Shown piece by piece: positions 13,630-20,062 of a DNA stretch of 20,062 nucleotides. Position 1 is the first letter of the stretch. Each line of letters begins with the position of its first letter. Below the pieces are notes generated by a model. The model had not been told where the DNA came from. It did no database searches and was given only the letters and a program-made list of their open reading frames with translations. The stretch lies in the NCBI GenBank assembly GCA_017613595.1, contig JAGADM010000003.1, positions 1-20,062 of the forward strand, given 5' to 3'. Source of the DNA: Lachnospiraceae bacterium (GTDB lineage: Bacteria > Bacillota_A > Clostridia > Lachnospirales > Lachnospiraceae). The translations under genes and the position numbers were made by a program.

Positions 13630-16602
13630 TCACTCGTAAACCCAGGGATCAGCCTTCCCAAATACCGTCTTCGTGGGATCGTAATGGAACTGTGTCTTCG
13701 AGAACAGGATCATATCGTTGTTGGTCTCATTCGGATTCTTGATCGAAACACCTTTGAAATCATTACCGATCAGTTCTTCATTCATGAGGATCTTGAGATT
13801 GCTTAACGAAACATCCTTTACGATGCGGAGCGGATATTTGTATTTTTTCGGGTTATTGAGATAAGCGGTGTTGATCACGCTGTCCGTATCCGCAAGCAGG
13901 TTCGTGAAGATCTGGAATCCGCTTGTGGCGGTAAATGAGGTCGAAGTAACCTTGCTCGCGTCAAGGACGAAACCGTCGATGATGACATTGGTCGGCATCG
14001 TACAGTAATAGGTCGTTCCGTCTTCCTCGATCGGGTCATAACCATACGGATACATAGCATCGTAGCTTGTAAAGATCAGGCGCGGCGAGTAGTTGCTCTC
14101 CGCCAGTCTCCAGGTACAGTTCTTGATAACGATATCCCCGTTCCAGTAGCTTCCGAAGTCTCTCCGGAGGCTGATAAAGTGGGTGGAATATGCGGTAACG
14201 TTTTCGACATACAATGTTCCGAAACCGACAGCGGCGATTCCTCTGTAGCCGAGAACCGAATCCTTTACGGTCAGGTTGTATGTTCCCATATGCGCATCGA
14301 TACGGTTGATGCGGCAGCCGTTCTGTACGACCAGTCCTTTACAGAAGTTCGTTCCCGTCGTACCCCATCTCGATTCATCAAAAATACCCGTGGGATCCGC
14401 AGGACCCGTAAGGTCGTCCGGGGTCGGCGCGCAGGTACAGCCGTCCAGCGTTACATTTGCGCAGTATTCCGCGTAAAAATCATACGGTGCGGTGGAGTTT
14501 GTGTTGTTGCCATAGCTGAAGATGCGCAGATGGTTGGAGAATATGCAGTCCTTCAGCGTTACATACGCACAGTTGTGCACATGGAAGAAGCCCTGATACG
14601 GAGCGCCGAGTCTCGGCACATATTTAGTCTCCCCGGTATCCGAATCCACGTAGGCACTGTTCGATGTGAACATCTTATCTTCGCCGATCAGGTAGTGTTC
14701 CACGCCGATCAGTTCCGTATTGGAACGTTCCACGTTGATTCCGCGCAGCACATACGTGTGGGAATTCATCGTATTTACCTTCGTGTAAAATTTTCCGCCG
14801 CGGACCGTAAGCGTCGTCTTATCGAGCGGATAGATCTTGATATCGCAGATCTCGTCCCAGTCCCATTGAAGCGGCGTGCTGCTGTCAATCGTGCCGTCCG
14901 CTCTGACGATAACCACTTCCGTCTGGTCGCGCAGATCGGACGTCGCGGTAGCGGAACCGTTCCGTCCCCATCTCTTAAAGGATGCGGAACGAAGCACGTA
15001 CAAAGCGTCTTCCTTAAAATCTCCCGGAAGCTTCGTGGTTTCCTTGGAGAAGGACTTATTGGTCATCGCCAGTGCCTTCGGAGCGGAGTAATTGGTTCCG
15101 GGCGTAGAGCTGTAATCGGGATAATCACTGAGGCTCGGATCCATTCCGAGATAGATATGGATGTCGGTCGGCTGGTGCTCTTCATTCGAGCTGCGGAAAA
15201 CCCATTTCCCGTTATCCTTCTGATACCACCAAAGCGCCTGGTTCATCCATTTTCTCTTGGATTCCTGCTTGGAAGCAATCGTGAATAGGACACAATCCTT
15301 GTCGGGGATATAATACTCGATAACATCGTTTCCGTCTTTATCTTTGTACGTCCGGGAAAGAACCTTCATGCCCGAGTCATCAATGATAAACGATGCTCCT
15401 GTCCAGTCCGTATCGGTCTGTACGATGGCCCCCTTCGGATTGCTCGTATCCATATGTCCGACATAATAGGTCGCACCCTTGGTGGCCTTTACCGGAAGAT
15501 CCATCTCATTGGCCGTTTTGTGCGTCAGAACGATCGCGTCGTAGTCGTCCGTAACGCCGTCGCCCTTTGCCCCAAACATCTCATAGGTGAGGAAATCGGT
15601 CTCAATCTCTTCGCCCTCCTGATACTCGCTGTACGGGTCGGCCGACTGCCTTGCTTCCTGGAACGCACGGTTATACCAGTAGATACTCTTCACGAGATTG
15701 CCGAGCGTGTCGTCCGGATTCACGGTAAGGGCGTCATGGGCATAGGTCAGGACACTGTACGAAAGGGTCGACAGCATTCCGTCAATGGAAATGGAAAGCT
15801 CATACGAATGATCGATGTCCCATGCAAGAATGGCGGGGATTTCGATATAGTACATTGCGTAATCTGCTCCGATCTCATATTCCTTTACCTGTTCCGCAGT
15901 GATCTCCTTGCCGTCGACCTTGATCACGGTCGCTCCCGGGAAATTGGTAAACTTATAGTAATGACGGATGGCAATCGTATCCCCGAGAACAAGGCTGCTT
16001 CCGTAGTAGGTTACATAAGCCGGAAGGCTGCCGGACATCTGCATCCGGTAAGCGGAGAAATCCGCATCCTGAACAGACACGGGAAGCGGATTGCTGCGTG
16101 CCGTAAAGTAGTTGTATGCACAGATGCCGTAATCATCGATTGCCTTGGCCAGATGTCCGACCGCATCCGTGCGGTCCTTCAGATTGGCAAGATAATCCTG
16201 CACGGAATAGAGAAGCGTTCCTCCTACCGCGCCCGAATTGGCAAGTGCGATTTTCGTGTTTCCGGAATACAGATTGACAGCGAACTGCTTCACAACATCC
16301 TTCGGGTCCACGAGGTGCGTCACCTTATAGGTGCCGTCCGCCTGCCTGGCCGAAAGACTGTAGGAAACGCCGTCCACTGTAACCCGGGCGTTCCCCGCCT
16401 GGCTGTCGGTGATGCCGCTGAAGAAAATGTTCAAACCGAGCTTGCCTTCCCCTACCGTAAGGGAACAACCGGCAACCCGGGCGCCGCTTTGCGAAGCGGC
16501 CTGCGCTCTCCCGTTCAGGTTAAGAGCCGCACTTAACAGAACCGCCGCGCATAAGAAAAGCGCCAGAAAGCGGTCTGCAAGCCTTCCAGATGATTTTTTC
16601 AT
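13630..16602 (-). CDS. Secreted right-handed beta-helix protein (pectate-lyase-3-like)
   Basis: A 990-residue exported protein. A signal peptide (about 1-35, ending RAQA-ASQSG) leads into the same module (about 37-317) as the DUF4838 protein. From about 336 the sequence shows YEMFGAKGDGVTDDYDAI, the start of the pectate lyase superfamily 3 domain (PF12708), and the remainder has repeated short beta-strand turns such as VTLKDCIFSN and VTLDGCTC, typical of a parallel beta-helix. Such proteins bind or cut polysaccharides such as pectin or its side chains; catalytic residues cannot be assigned by eye. The start is at 16602, with AGGAG seven bases ahead. It is the first gene of a two-gene operon. 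No sortase signal, dockerin or SLH repeat was seen, so it may be released or held by the N-terminal module. Confidence 0.83.
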   Translation of the reverse strand: MKKSSGRLADRFLALFLCAAVLLSAALNLNGRAQAASQSGARVAGCSLTVGEGKLGLNIFFSGITDSQAGNARVTVDGVSYSLSARQADGTYKVTHLVDPKDVVKQFAVNLYSGNTKIALANSGAVGGTLLYSVQDYLANLKDRTDAVGHLAKAIDDYGICAYNYFTARSNPLPVSVQDADFSAYRMQMSGSLPAYVTYYGSSLVLGDTIAIRHYYKFTNFPGATVIKVDGKEITAEQVKEYEIGADYAMYYIEIPAILAWDIDHSYELSISIDGMLSTLSYSVLTYAHDALTVNPDDTLGNLVKSIYWYNRAFQEARQSADPYSEYQEGEEIETDFLTYEMFGAKGDGVTDDYDAIVLTHKTANEMDLPVKATKGATYYVGHMDTSNPKGAIVQTDTDWTGASFIIDDSGMKVLSRTYKDKDGNDVIEYYIPDKDCVLFTIASKQESKRKWMNQALWWYQKDNGKWVFRSSNEEHQPTDIHIYLGMDPSLSDYPDYSSTPGTNYSAPKALAMTNKSFSKETTKLPGDFKEDALYVLRSASFKRWGRNGSATATSDLRDQTEVVIVRADGTIDSSTPLQWDWDEICDIKIYPLDKTTLTVRGGKFYTKVNTMNSHTYVLRGINVERSNTELIGVEHYLIGEDKMFTSNSAYVDSDTGETKYVPRLGAPYQGFFHVHNCAYVTLKDCIFSNHLRIFSYGNNTNSTAPYDFYAEYCANVTLDGCTCAPTPDDLTGPADPTGIFDESRWGTTGTNFCKGLVVQNGCRINRIDAHMGTYNLTVKDSVLGYRGIAAVGFGTLYVENVTAYSTHFISLRRDFGSYWNGDIVIKNCTWRLAESNYSPRLIFTSYDAMYPYGYDPIEEDGTTYYCTMPTNVIIDGFVLDASKVTSTSFTATSGFQIFTNLLADTDSVINTAYLNNPKKYKYPLRIVKDVSLSNLKILMNEELIGNDFKGVSIKNPNETNNDMILFSKTQFHYDPTKTVFGKADPWVYE

Positions 16603-16616
16603 ATAATATCTCCTCA

Positions 16617-16627
16617 TTTGTTCAAAA
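16617..16627. promoter_or_regulatory. Palindrome-like site in the leader of the beta-helix gene
   Basis: TTTGTTCAAAA has the form TTTG-NN-CAAA. It overlaps the leader just before the ribosome binding site. Its 10-base core recurs inverted at 16704-16713, and a looser copy (TTGTTCACAA) is at 16939-16948. It could be a repressor operator. Confidence 0.35.
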
Positions 16628-16658
16628 CTATAAGTTCTGAAACAATACTAACAGAGGT

Positions 16659-16664
16659 ATTATA
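16659..16664 (-). promoter_or_regulatory. -10 element of the secreted-protein operon
   Basis: A consensus TATAAT reads leftward at 16664-16659, about 57 bases before the beta-helix ATG. The -35 region (TTTCTT) is poor, which suggests activation or another sigma factor. Confidence 0.5.
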
Positions 16665-16703
16665 CTATATCCGAAAGCCAAAAGAAAGGGAAATATGAAT
16701 AAA

Positions 16704-16715
16704 TTTTGAACAAAA
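16704..16715. promoter_or_regulatory. TTTTGAACAAAA palindrome upstream of the promoter
   Basis: A 12-base palindrome-like site with arms TTTTG and CAAAA, about 40 bases upstream of the -10 element. It is the inverted partner of the site at 16617-16627, so the two flank the promoter. Confidence 0.35.
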
Positions 16716-16739
16716 TAATCGACATTATTCACAAATCGA

Positions 16740-16990
16740 TGCCGGATACCGGAAAATGCCGCGCCGGGAAGGCTGCAGCATTATAAAAAAAGATGCATTT
16801 CAGGTTATATTGTGCGAGGCGTTTTCTTCTACAGTTGTAGCCTTATTTCACGCGGTTTGCGCGGAAACCATACTATAAAACCGCGCACTTCCCCGGTACA
16901 ACGTTACGAGAAGCCGTTTCAGAAGGCATTTCCGCCATTTGTTCACAATTTCGTCCGGCCGCGTTTTCGTTGAAAAGGTATGTTTCACAT
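16740..16990. other. Gene-free stretch between secreted operon and peptidase E gene
   Basis: No reading frame with a start and ribosome binding site is seen on either strand. It contains a hairpin CGCGGTTT (16851-16858) with AAACCGCG (16878-16885) and a small palindrome at 16829-16840. Neither has a U tract placed for termination. It may hold upstream regulatory sites for the secreted operon. Confidence 0.5.
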
Positions 16991-16991
16991 T

Positions 16992-17026
16992 AAAAAATGC
17001 GTGAAGAAACTAAAATTTCCTCACGC
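16992..17026 (-). terminator. Terminator overlapping the end of the peptidase gene
   Basis: On the minus strand GCGTGAGGAAA (17026-17016) pairs with TTTCTTCACGC (17009-16999), 11 pairs with one G-U, followed by CATTTTTT. The left arm contains the last Ala codon and the TGA stop of the gene it ends. Confidence 0.8.
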
Positions 17027-17758
17027 AAGCTTTACTTTTTCGCCGTTCCGGCAGATCTGCCGTATCACTCCGTCCTTAATGCTGTAGGCTTCTCCGTACA
17101 AAGTCTCACCCGACTCATCAATGGTGATATAACTCCCGTTATTCAATGCGGTAATCTCGTGTCCCATACTGTCGGCAAATGTGATGTCTTCGATCAGCCG
17201 CATACCGTCGAGCATTTCCTCCCGTAGGCTTTCAAAATGCGGGAATATATTGGTCTTTGTGAGTCCCAGCCCTCCGATCCAGCGCTGATACGAAGGGTCA
17301 ACCGCTTCTCCCGGAAGTTCGGGACCCGCGTACACGGTCTTTGCGTTGTTCATGGAACCCGCGCTCCACGCCAGAATAAGTCCTTTATAATCCGCAAGCT
17401 TTTCCTTAAGCTCGATTTCCTTCATAAACGCGTTCTGCGTCGGAACATGACCGCCGGCAAGAATAACGGTGTCCGTATCCGGAATGCGGTCCGCACTGTT
17501 CTTATTCCTTCCGTCACACATCAGAAACTCCGATGTGCTCAGACCGCTCATGCGGAAAGACTCTTTCAGGCAGTTCCGGATTTCGTCGTTTCTTCCGTAA
17601 TACTCCGGCGATCCGCTGATGATCAGCACTTTCGATTCCGCTTTCCAGACGGATTGAAGAAGCGCAAGCAGACCGTTGTCCTCCGATAAAGCTGTCGGGA
17701 TCCTCCTGCCGTCCGCTTTGATCTGCCCGCCGAGGGAACTTGTCAGAATTGTTTTCAT
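17021..17758 (-). CDS. Peptidase E-like (S51) / type 1 glutamine amidotransferase-like protein
   Basis: A 245-residue cytosolic protein of the S51 family, whose model member PepE is an Asp-specific dipeptidase with a Ser nucleophile. Marks are AGGHVPTQ at 101-108 (strand-turn near the oxyanion hole), the nucleophile elbow LAWSAGSM with Ser132, and the family's NIFPHFES segment near 170. Length is close to PepE homologues of Firmicutes. GGAG lies five bases before the ATG. It has its own promoter (17819-17847) and terminator, although it follows the AraC gene on the same strand. Its real substrate may differ, since this group also includes cyanophycinase relatives. Confidence 0.87.
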   Translation of the reverse strand: MKTILTSSLGGQIKADGRRIPTALSEDNGLLALLQSVWKAESKVLIISGSPEYYGRNDEIRNCLKESFRMSGLSTSEFLMCDGRNKNSADRIPDTDTVILAGGHVPTQNAFMKEIELKEKLADYKGLILAWSAGSMNNAKTVYAGPELPGEAVDPSYQRWIGGLGLTKTNIFPHFESLREEMLDGMRLIEDITFADSMGHEITALNNGSYITIDESGETLYGEAYSIKDGVIRQICRNGEKVKLA

Positions 17759-17818
17759 TTATTCTCCGCCTTTCCCGAACGATTTCCGTATTGCGCGGTA
17801 ACCGATAATATTGTTTCG

Positions 17819-17847
17819 ATTATATTCTTTATCCGGGATAATATCAA
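17819..17847 (-). promoter_or_regulatory. Sigma-A promoter of the peptidase E-like gene
   Basis: TTGATA (17847-17842), a 17-base spacer and a perfect TATAAT (17824-17819) read leftward. It sits about 60 bases before the ATG and just past the terminator of the AraC gene. Confidence 0.85.
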
Positions 17848-17867
17848 CATGTTTTTCCGGCAAATGC

Positions 17868-17894
17868 AAAACGGGGCCGCAAAATGCAGCCCCG
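17868..17894 (-). terminator. Terminator of the AraC-type gene
   Basis: CGGGGC (minus strand, 17894-17889) pairs with GCCCCG (17877-17872), extended inward by TGC and GCG. A short TTTT follows. It starts about 18 bases after the AraC stop. Confidence 0.65.
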
Positions 17895-17912
17895 CCGTGT
17901 CAATGTCCGTAA

Positions 17913-18809
17913 TTACTTTGTGCTTTTCTTTACCGGTCTTAATACCTGATAACCGAACTTCTCGGGATAGTGTCTCTGGTAGTCCGGGCACTCCTTCTCA
18001 TTCCAGTCATAACCCATGACGGACGGGTCGAAGTTCCACGCCATGTTCTCCACGGCGCCCATGACGTCCGCATTTTCCGTCATAAAATCAAACGACGGAT
18101 AGCCGAATACCAGATAGTCGCCTGCCGGAATCTCGCGTAGGGCAAATCCTTCGGGGATCGGCCCCGCGTAATCAAGCGGGACACCCGTTCCGTAGAAGTA
18201 CGTTCTCTTCTCTCCGTCTTTCTCCCAGCCGGCGGTGTGCGCGGTTACAATCGGGTGCGCCATAGTCTCCATGCTTGTCACGATTCCCGTAACCGTGTCG
18301 CAATCCTGATAGTCCCAGAATTCACAATAGTTCGCCGCGCGTTTTTCAAATACTCCGAGATATTTATGTGCCGGAATATGCTCTACTCTTACAAAAAGCC
18401 TTGCCTGTTCCATAGTATTAATCCTTTCCTGTTCCGAATAGTCGGGAAACAGCACGTCCTTCGGAATCTGAAGCCGTATCGGGACTGGGGTCCTGCGATA
18501 CGCAGCCGGTGTACATCCGTACTGCTCTTTGAACAACCGTGAGAGTGCCTCCTGTGAGGAGTACCCGTACTTCACGGCGATGTCCAATATCCGTTCCTTC
18601 GTGTCCCGTATTTCCTCGGCGGCGCGGGCCAGACGCCTCCCGGATGCATACGATTTGATCGTCATGCCGGTCACGTCATGAAACAGAACGGAGCAATACC
18701 AGGGCGAATAACCGATTTCCGCCGAAAGGGCCTCCAGCATTCTGTTCTGTTCCGCGTGTTCCTCAATCCAGTCAATCATACGCTGAACGACTTTTATCCA
18801 TTCCTTCAT
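17913..18809 (-). CDS. AraC-family regulator with GyrI-like effector domain
   Basis: A 298-residue transcription factor. The N-terminal AraC/XylS double helix-turn-helix covers about 5-106, with the second helix region ILDIAVKYGYSSQEALSRLFKEQYGCTPAAYRR typical of HTH_18. The C-terminal part (about 135-293) resembles the GyrI-like/effector-binding domain seen in the Rob/SoxS-like and multidrug-sensing members, which bind small hydrophobic ligands. A strong AGGAGG stands seven bases before the ATG. The upstream region (18810-18960) shows a TTGACG but no fitting -10, so the promoter is unclear. Likely targets are not evident; the downstream peptidase gene has its own promoter, and the MATE gene is some 10 kb away. 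Confidence 0.9.
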   Translation of the reverse strand: MKEWIKVVQRMIDWIEEHAEQNRMLEALSAEIGYSPWYCSVLFHDVTGMTIKSYASGRRLARAAEEIRDTKERILDIAVKYGYSSQEALSRLFKEQYGCTPAAYRRTPVPIRLQIPKDVLFPDYSEQERINTMEQARLFVRVEHIPAHKYLGVFEKRAANYCEFWDYQDCDTVTGIVTSMETMAHPIVTAHTAGWEKDGEKRTYFYGTGVPLDYAGPIPEGFALREIPAGDYLVFGYPSFDFMTENADVMGAVENMAWNFDPSVMGYDWNEKECPDYQRHYPEKFGYQVLRPVKKSTK

Positions 18810-19144
18810 GTTTCTGCCTCCTGCAGGAAAGAGCGTAACATTTTCCGTGATAAAAAGTTTGATGTTTTTTGGGGAAAATACGCCGCTCCCGTCAAAATAT
18901 CAGTTTCGAAATCGAATTGTTTCCAAGCGGGTAAAAAAGCCGAAAAGAGCACTTCAACAAACTACATAGAGCGAATATATTAACAGTCCGTTTGCCTTTA
19001 CGGATTCTTTTGTTTCAGAAGATACCGTTTTCTTTCTTATGGCAGCGTTATCTTCCCCGGGGATTCCGGAAACTCCCGCTTCATCTACAGCTCTGTTCCG
19101 TTTCCGTCCGGCTTCATTAGCGGTTTTGATCTGTTCTGCCATAG
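18810..19144. other. Gene-free stretch between AraC gene and rpsI terminator
   Basis: No supported gene. The ribosome binding site of the AraC gene lies at its left end. A 62-codon minus-strand frame (18954-19142) starts inside the terminator's U tract without a ribosome binding site and resembles nothing I know. Short palindromes such as TTCCGGAA near 19062 have no clear role. Confidence 0.5.
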
Positions 19145-19184
19145 AAAAAAAAGACACCATCCGGTTCATAACCACATGGTGTCT
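19145..19184 (-). terminator. Strong terminator of the rplM-rpsI operon
   Basis: AGACACCAT (minus strand, 19184-19176) pairs with ATGGTGTCT (19160-19152), with an inner GGTT/AACC stem, followed by a run of eight U. It begins about 23 bases after the duplicated rpsI 3' end at 19208, a usual stop-to-terminator distance, but about 130 bases after the true rpsI stop. Confidence 0.92.
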
Positions 19185-19207
19185 GAAAAATCTTTTTCTC
19201 TCGGATA

Positions 19208-19331
19208 TTATCTCTTTGAGAACTGTTGCAGCGTATAGCAAACGAGCCGGTGGCTCGTTTGTAGCGGAATCCGCAGCAGCTATGCTGCGAGGACACCTCC
19301 GTTCGAAAAGAGTTTATCTCTTCGAGAACTG
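19208..19331 (-). repeat. Duplicated 3' end of rpsI flanking a hairpin-rich insert
   Basis: TTATCTCTTTGAGAACTG at 19208-19225 repeats TTATCTCTTCGAGAACTG at 19314-19331, 17 of 18 bases, 106 bp apart. The second is the true end of rpsI (QFSKR and stop on the minus strand); the first also reads QFSKR-stop. The intervening DNA holds a near-complete set of inverted repeats. This looks like the footprint of an insertion at the rpsI 3' end that restored the gene end. Confidence 0.75.
19228..19289. repeat. Nested inverted repeats inside the rpsI-downstream insert
   Basis: A perfect 10-bp inverted repeat, CAAACGAGCC (19239-19248) and GGCTCGTTTG (19252-19261), has a 3-base loop. It is flanked by GCAGCGTATAGC (19228-19239) and GCTATGCTGC (19279-19288), an outer imperfect inverted pair. 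CGCAGC/GCTGCG (19272-19277, 19284-19289) makes another hairpin. There is no U tract, so it is not a standard terminator. Confidence 0.75.
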
Positions 19332-19712
19332 AGGTGCACGACGAGCTGCCTTCAAGCCGTACTTCTTTCTTTCCTTCATGCGGGCATCTCTGGTGAGGAA
19401 GCCTGCCTTCTTGATAGCCGGACGGTTCTCAGCGTCTGCCTTGCAAAGGGCACGTGCGATACCGTGACGGATAGCGCCTGCCTGACCGGAGAAGCCGCCG
19501 CCGCGAACGGTAACGATAACATCGTATTTGTCAGCAACACCGAGAAGTTCAAGGGGCTGACGAACGATAACCTTAAGGGTCTCAAGACCGAAATAGTTGT
19601 CAATGTCCTTCTTGTTGATGGTTACATTGCCTTTACCAGAAAGTAAATATACTCTGGCAACACTGCTCTTACGTCTGCCGGTTCCATAGAATTTGGAAGT
19701 ATTCTTTGCCAT
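19314..19712 (-). CDS. rpsI: 30S ribosomal protein S9
   Basis: A 132-residue S9 (uS9) protein of the small ribosomal subunit, whose C-terminal SKR tail reaches the P-site tRNA. Visible marks are [15 protein letters not shown] at 9-23, the [19 protein letters not shown] segment at about 71-89, and the terminal RAPQFSKR. Length and ends are normal. AAAGGAG stands ahead of the ATG. It follows rplM after 24 bases, the conserved bacterial order. Its last 18 bases are duplicated 106 bp downstream. Confidence 0.98.
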   Translation of the reverse strand: MAKNTSKFYGTGRRKSSVARVYLLSGKGNVTINKKDIDNYFGLETLKVIVRQPLELLGVADKYDVIVTVRGGGFSGQAGAIRHGIARALCKADAENRPAIKKAGFLTRDARMKERKKYGLKAARRAPQFSKR

Positions 19713-19736
19713 AATCGTAAATCTCCTTTCTGATTA

Positions 19737-20062
19737 TTAGAACTTAAGCTCTTCGGGCTTCTGAGCTGCATGCGGATGCTCAGCACCTGCATAAACATGA
19801 AGCTTCGTAAGCATGCTTCTTCCGAGCGGTCCCTTCGGAAGCATACCCTTAACAGCAAGGGTAATAACATCAGCGGGCTTCTTCTCAATCATCTCACGGA
19901 GCGTGGTCTCACGCATTCCGCCCGGATAATCGGAGTGGTTGTAGTAAATCTTCTGATCAAGCTTCTTACCGGTTGTCTTGATCTTCTCTGCATTGATTAC
20001 GATAACATAATCACCGGTATCGATGTGAGGTGTAAAGATCGTCTTGTTCTTACCTCTCAAAA
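19737..20062 (-). CDS. rplM: 50S ribosomal protein L13, 5' end outside window
   Basis: The C-terminal 108 or so residues of L13 (uL13), an early-assembly protein of the large subunit. [19 protein letters not shown], the INAEKI strand and the [12 protein letters not shown] motif are all characteristic. The frame is open to the right edge of the window; the TTG near 20060 is the internal Leu before RGKNK, not a start, since about 35-40 further N-terminal residues are expected. Its start and the shared L13 leader lie outside the window. It is the first gene of the rplM-rpsI pair here. Confidence 0.97.
   Translation of the reverse strand, partial: LRGKNKTIFTPHIDTGDYVIVINAEKIKTTGKKLDQKIYYNHSDYPGGMRETTLREMIEKKPADVITLAVKGMLPKGPLGRSMLTKLHVYAGAEHPHAAQKPEELKF

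Noticed and set aside
13607..13633. GTG start at 13633 for the DUF4838 gene
   Set aside because: It overlaps the previous stop and lacks a ribosome binding site, while the ATG at 13606 has GAGGAG ahead and begins a clean signal peptide.
16829..16840. CopY/BlaI-type operator (TACANNTGTA)
   Set aside because: One isolated match is expected by chance in a window of this size at fair frequency, and no copper or BlaI-type gene is near.
16851..16885. Hairpin CGCGGTTT/AAACCGCG as a terminator
   Set aside because: No gene ends near it and there is no U tract in the right place.
17755..17991. 78-codon minus-strand ORF between AraC and peptidase genes
   Set aside because: It overlaps the end of the AraC gene, its terminator and the peptidase promoter, and has no recognisable features.
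18954..19142. Possible 62-residue protein past the rpsI terminator
   Set aside because: The ATG follows the terminator's U tract without a ribosome binding site, and the sequence resembles no family I know.

Overview
The window reads as chromosome of a low-to-mid-GC, Gram-positive anaerobe of the Clostridia, most like the Lachnospiraceae. This rests on strong AGGAGG-type ribosome binding sites before nearly every gene, sigma-A promoters, an intracellular GH10 xylanase with a CE1-type esterase, an orphan FeoB-associated Cys-rich peptide, a KtrAB-type potassium transporter and an rplM-rpsI pair. Family calls come from motif reading only; no database was searched.

Layout. (1) Bases 1-700 hold no gene but are dense in structure: a 17-bp direct repeat, a terminator-like hairpin, a striking alternating array of the 9-mer TGGTACTCA and its reverse complement, and a 33-bp tandem duplication. 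(2) A minus-strand operon runs from a TTGACT-N17-TACAAT promoter at 4670-4698 down to a strong terminator at 646-695: Cys-rich FeoB-associated peptide, GH10 xylanase, Nudix hydrolase, sce7726-type PD-(D/E)XK protein, CE1-like esterase. (3) A second minus-strand cluster (6729 down to 4714) carries a PfkB sugar kinase, an AlkD-type DNA alkylation repair protein and a four-helix membrane protein, tightly spaced or overlapping. (4) A MATE exporter is divergent from the kinase and meets ktrA tail to tail. (5) ktrB-ktrA form a potassium uptake operon. (6) A two-gene secreted-protein operon encodes a right-handed beta-helix (pectate-lyase-3-like) protein and a DUF4838 protein; both begin with the same roughly 280-residue N-terminal module after a signal peptide. 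(7) A peptidase E-like S51 hydrolase and an AraC/GyrI-like regulator follow, each with its own terminator. (8) The window ends in the ribosomal operon rplM-rpsI, whose 3' end is duplicated 106 bp downstream around a hairpin-rich insert.

How the genes fit together. The GH10 enzyme lacks a signal peptide and sits with an esterase that could strip acyl groups from xylo-oligosaccharides, so operon 2 looks like intracellular finishing of imported plant-wall oligomers. The secreted beta-helix and DUF4838 proteins would act outside the cell, probably on polysaccharide. The Nudix and nuclease-like genes inside the xylan operon have no obvious role there. The most unusual sequence signals are non-coding: the alternating 9-mer array at 323-539 and the rpsI 3'-end duplication at 19208-19331. 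The most interesting protein-level signal is the shared N-terminal module on two unrelated secreted domains. No complete, clearly new multi-gene system (defence, mobile or biosynthetic) is convincingly visible.
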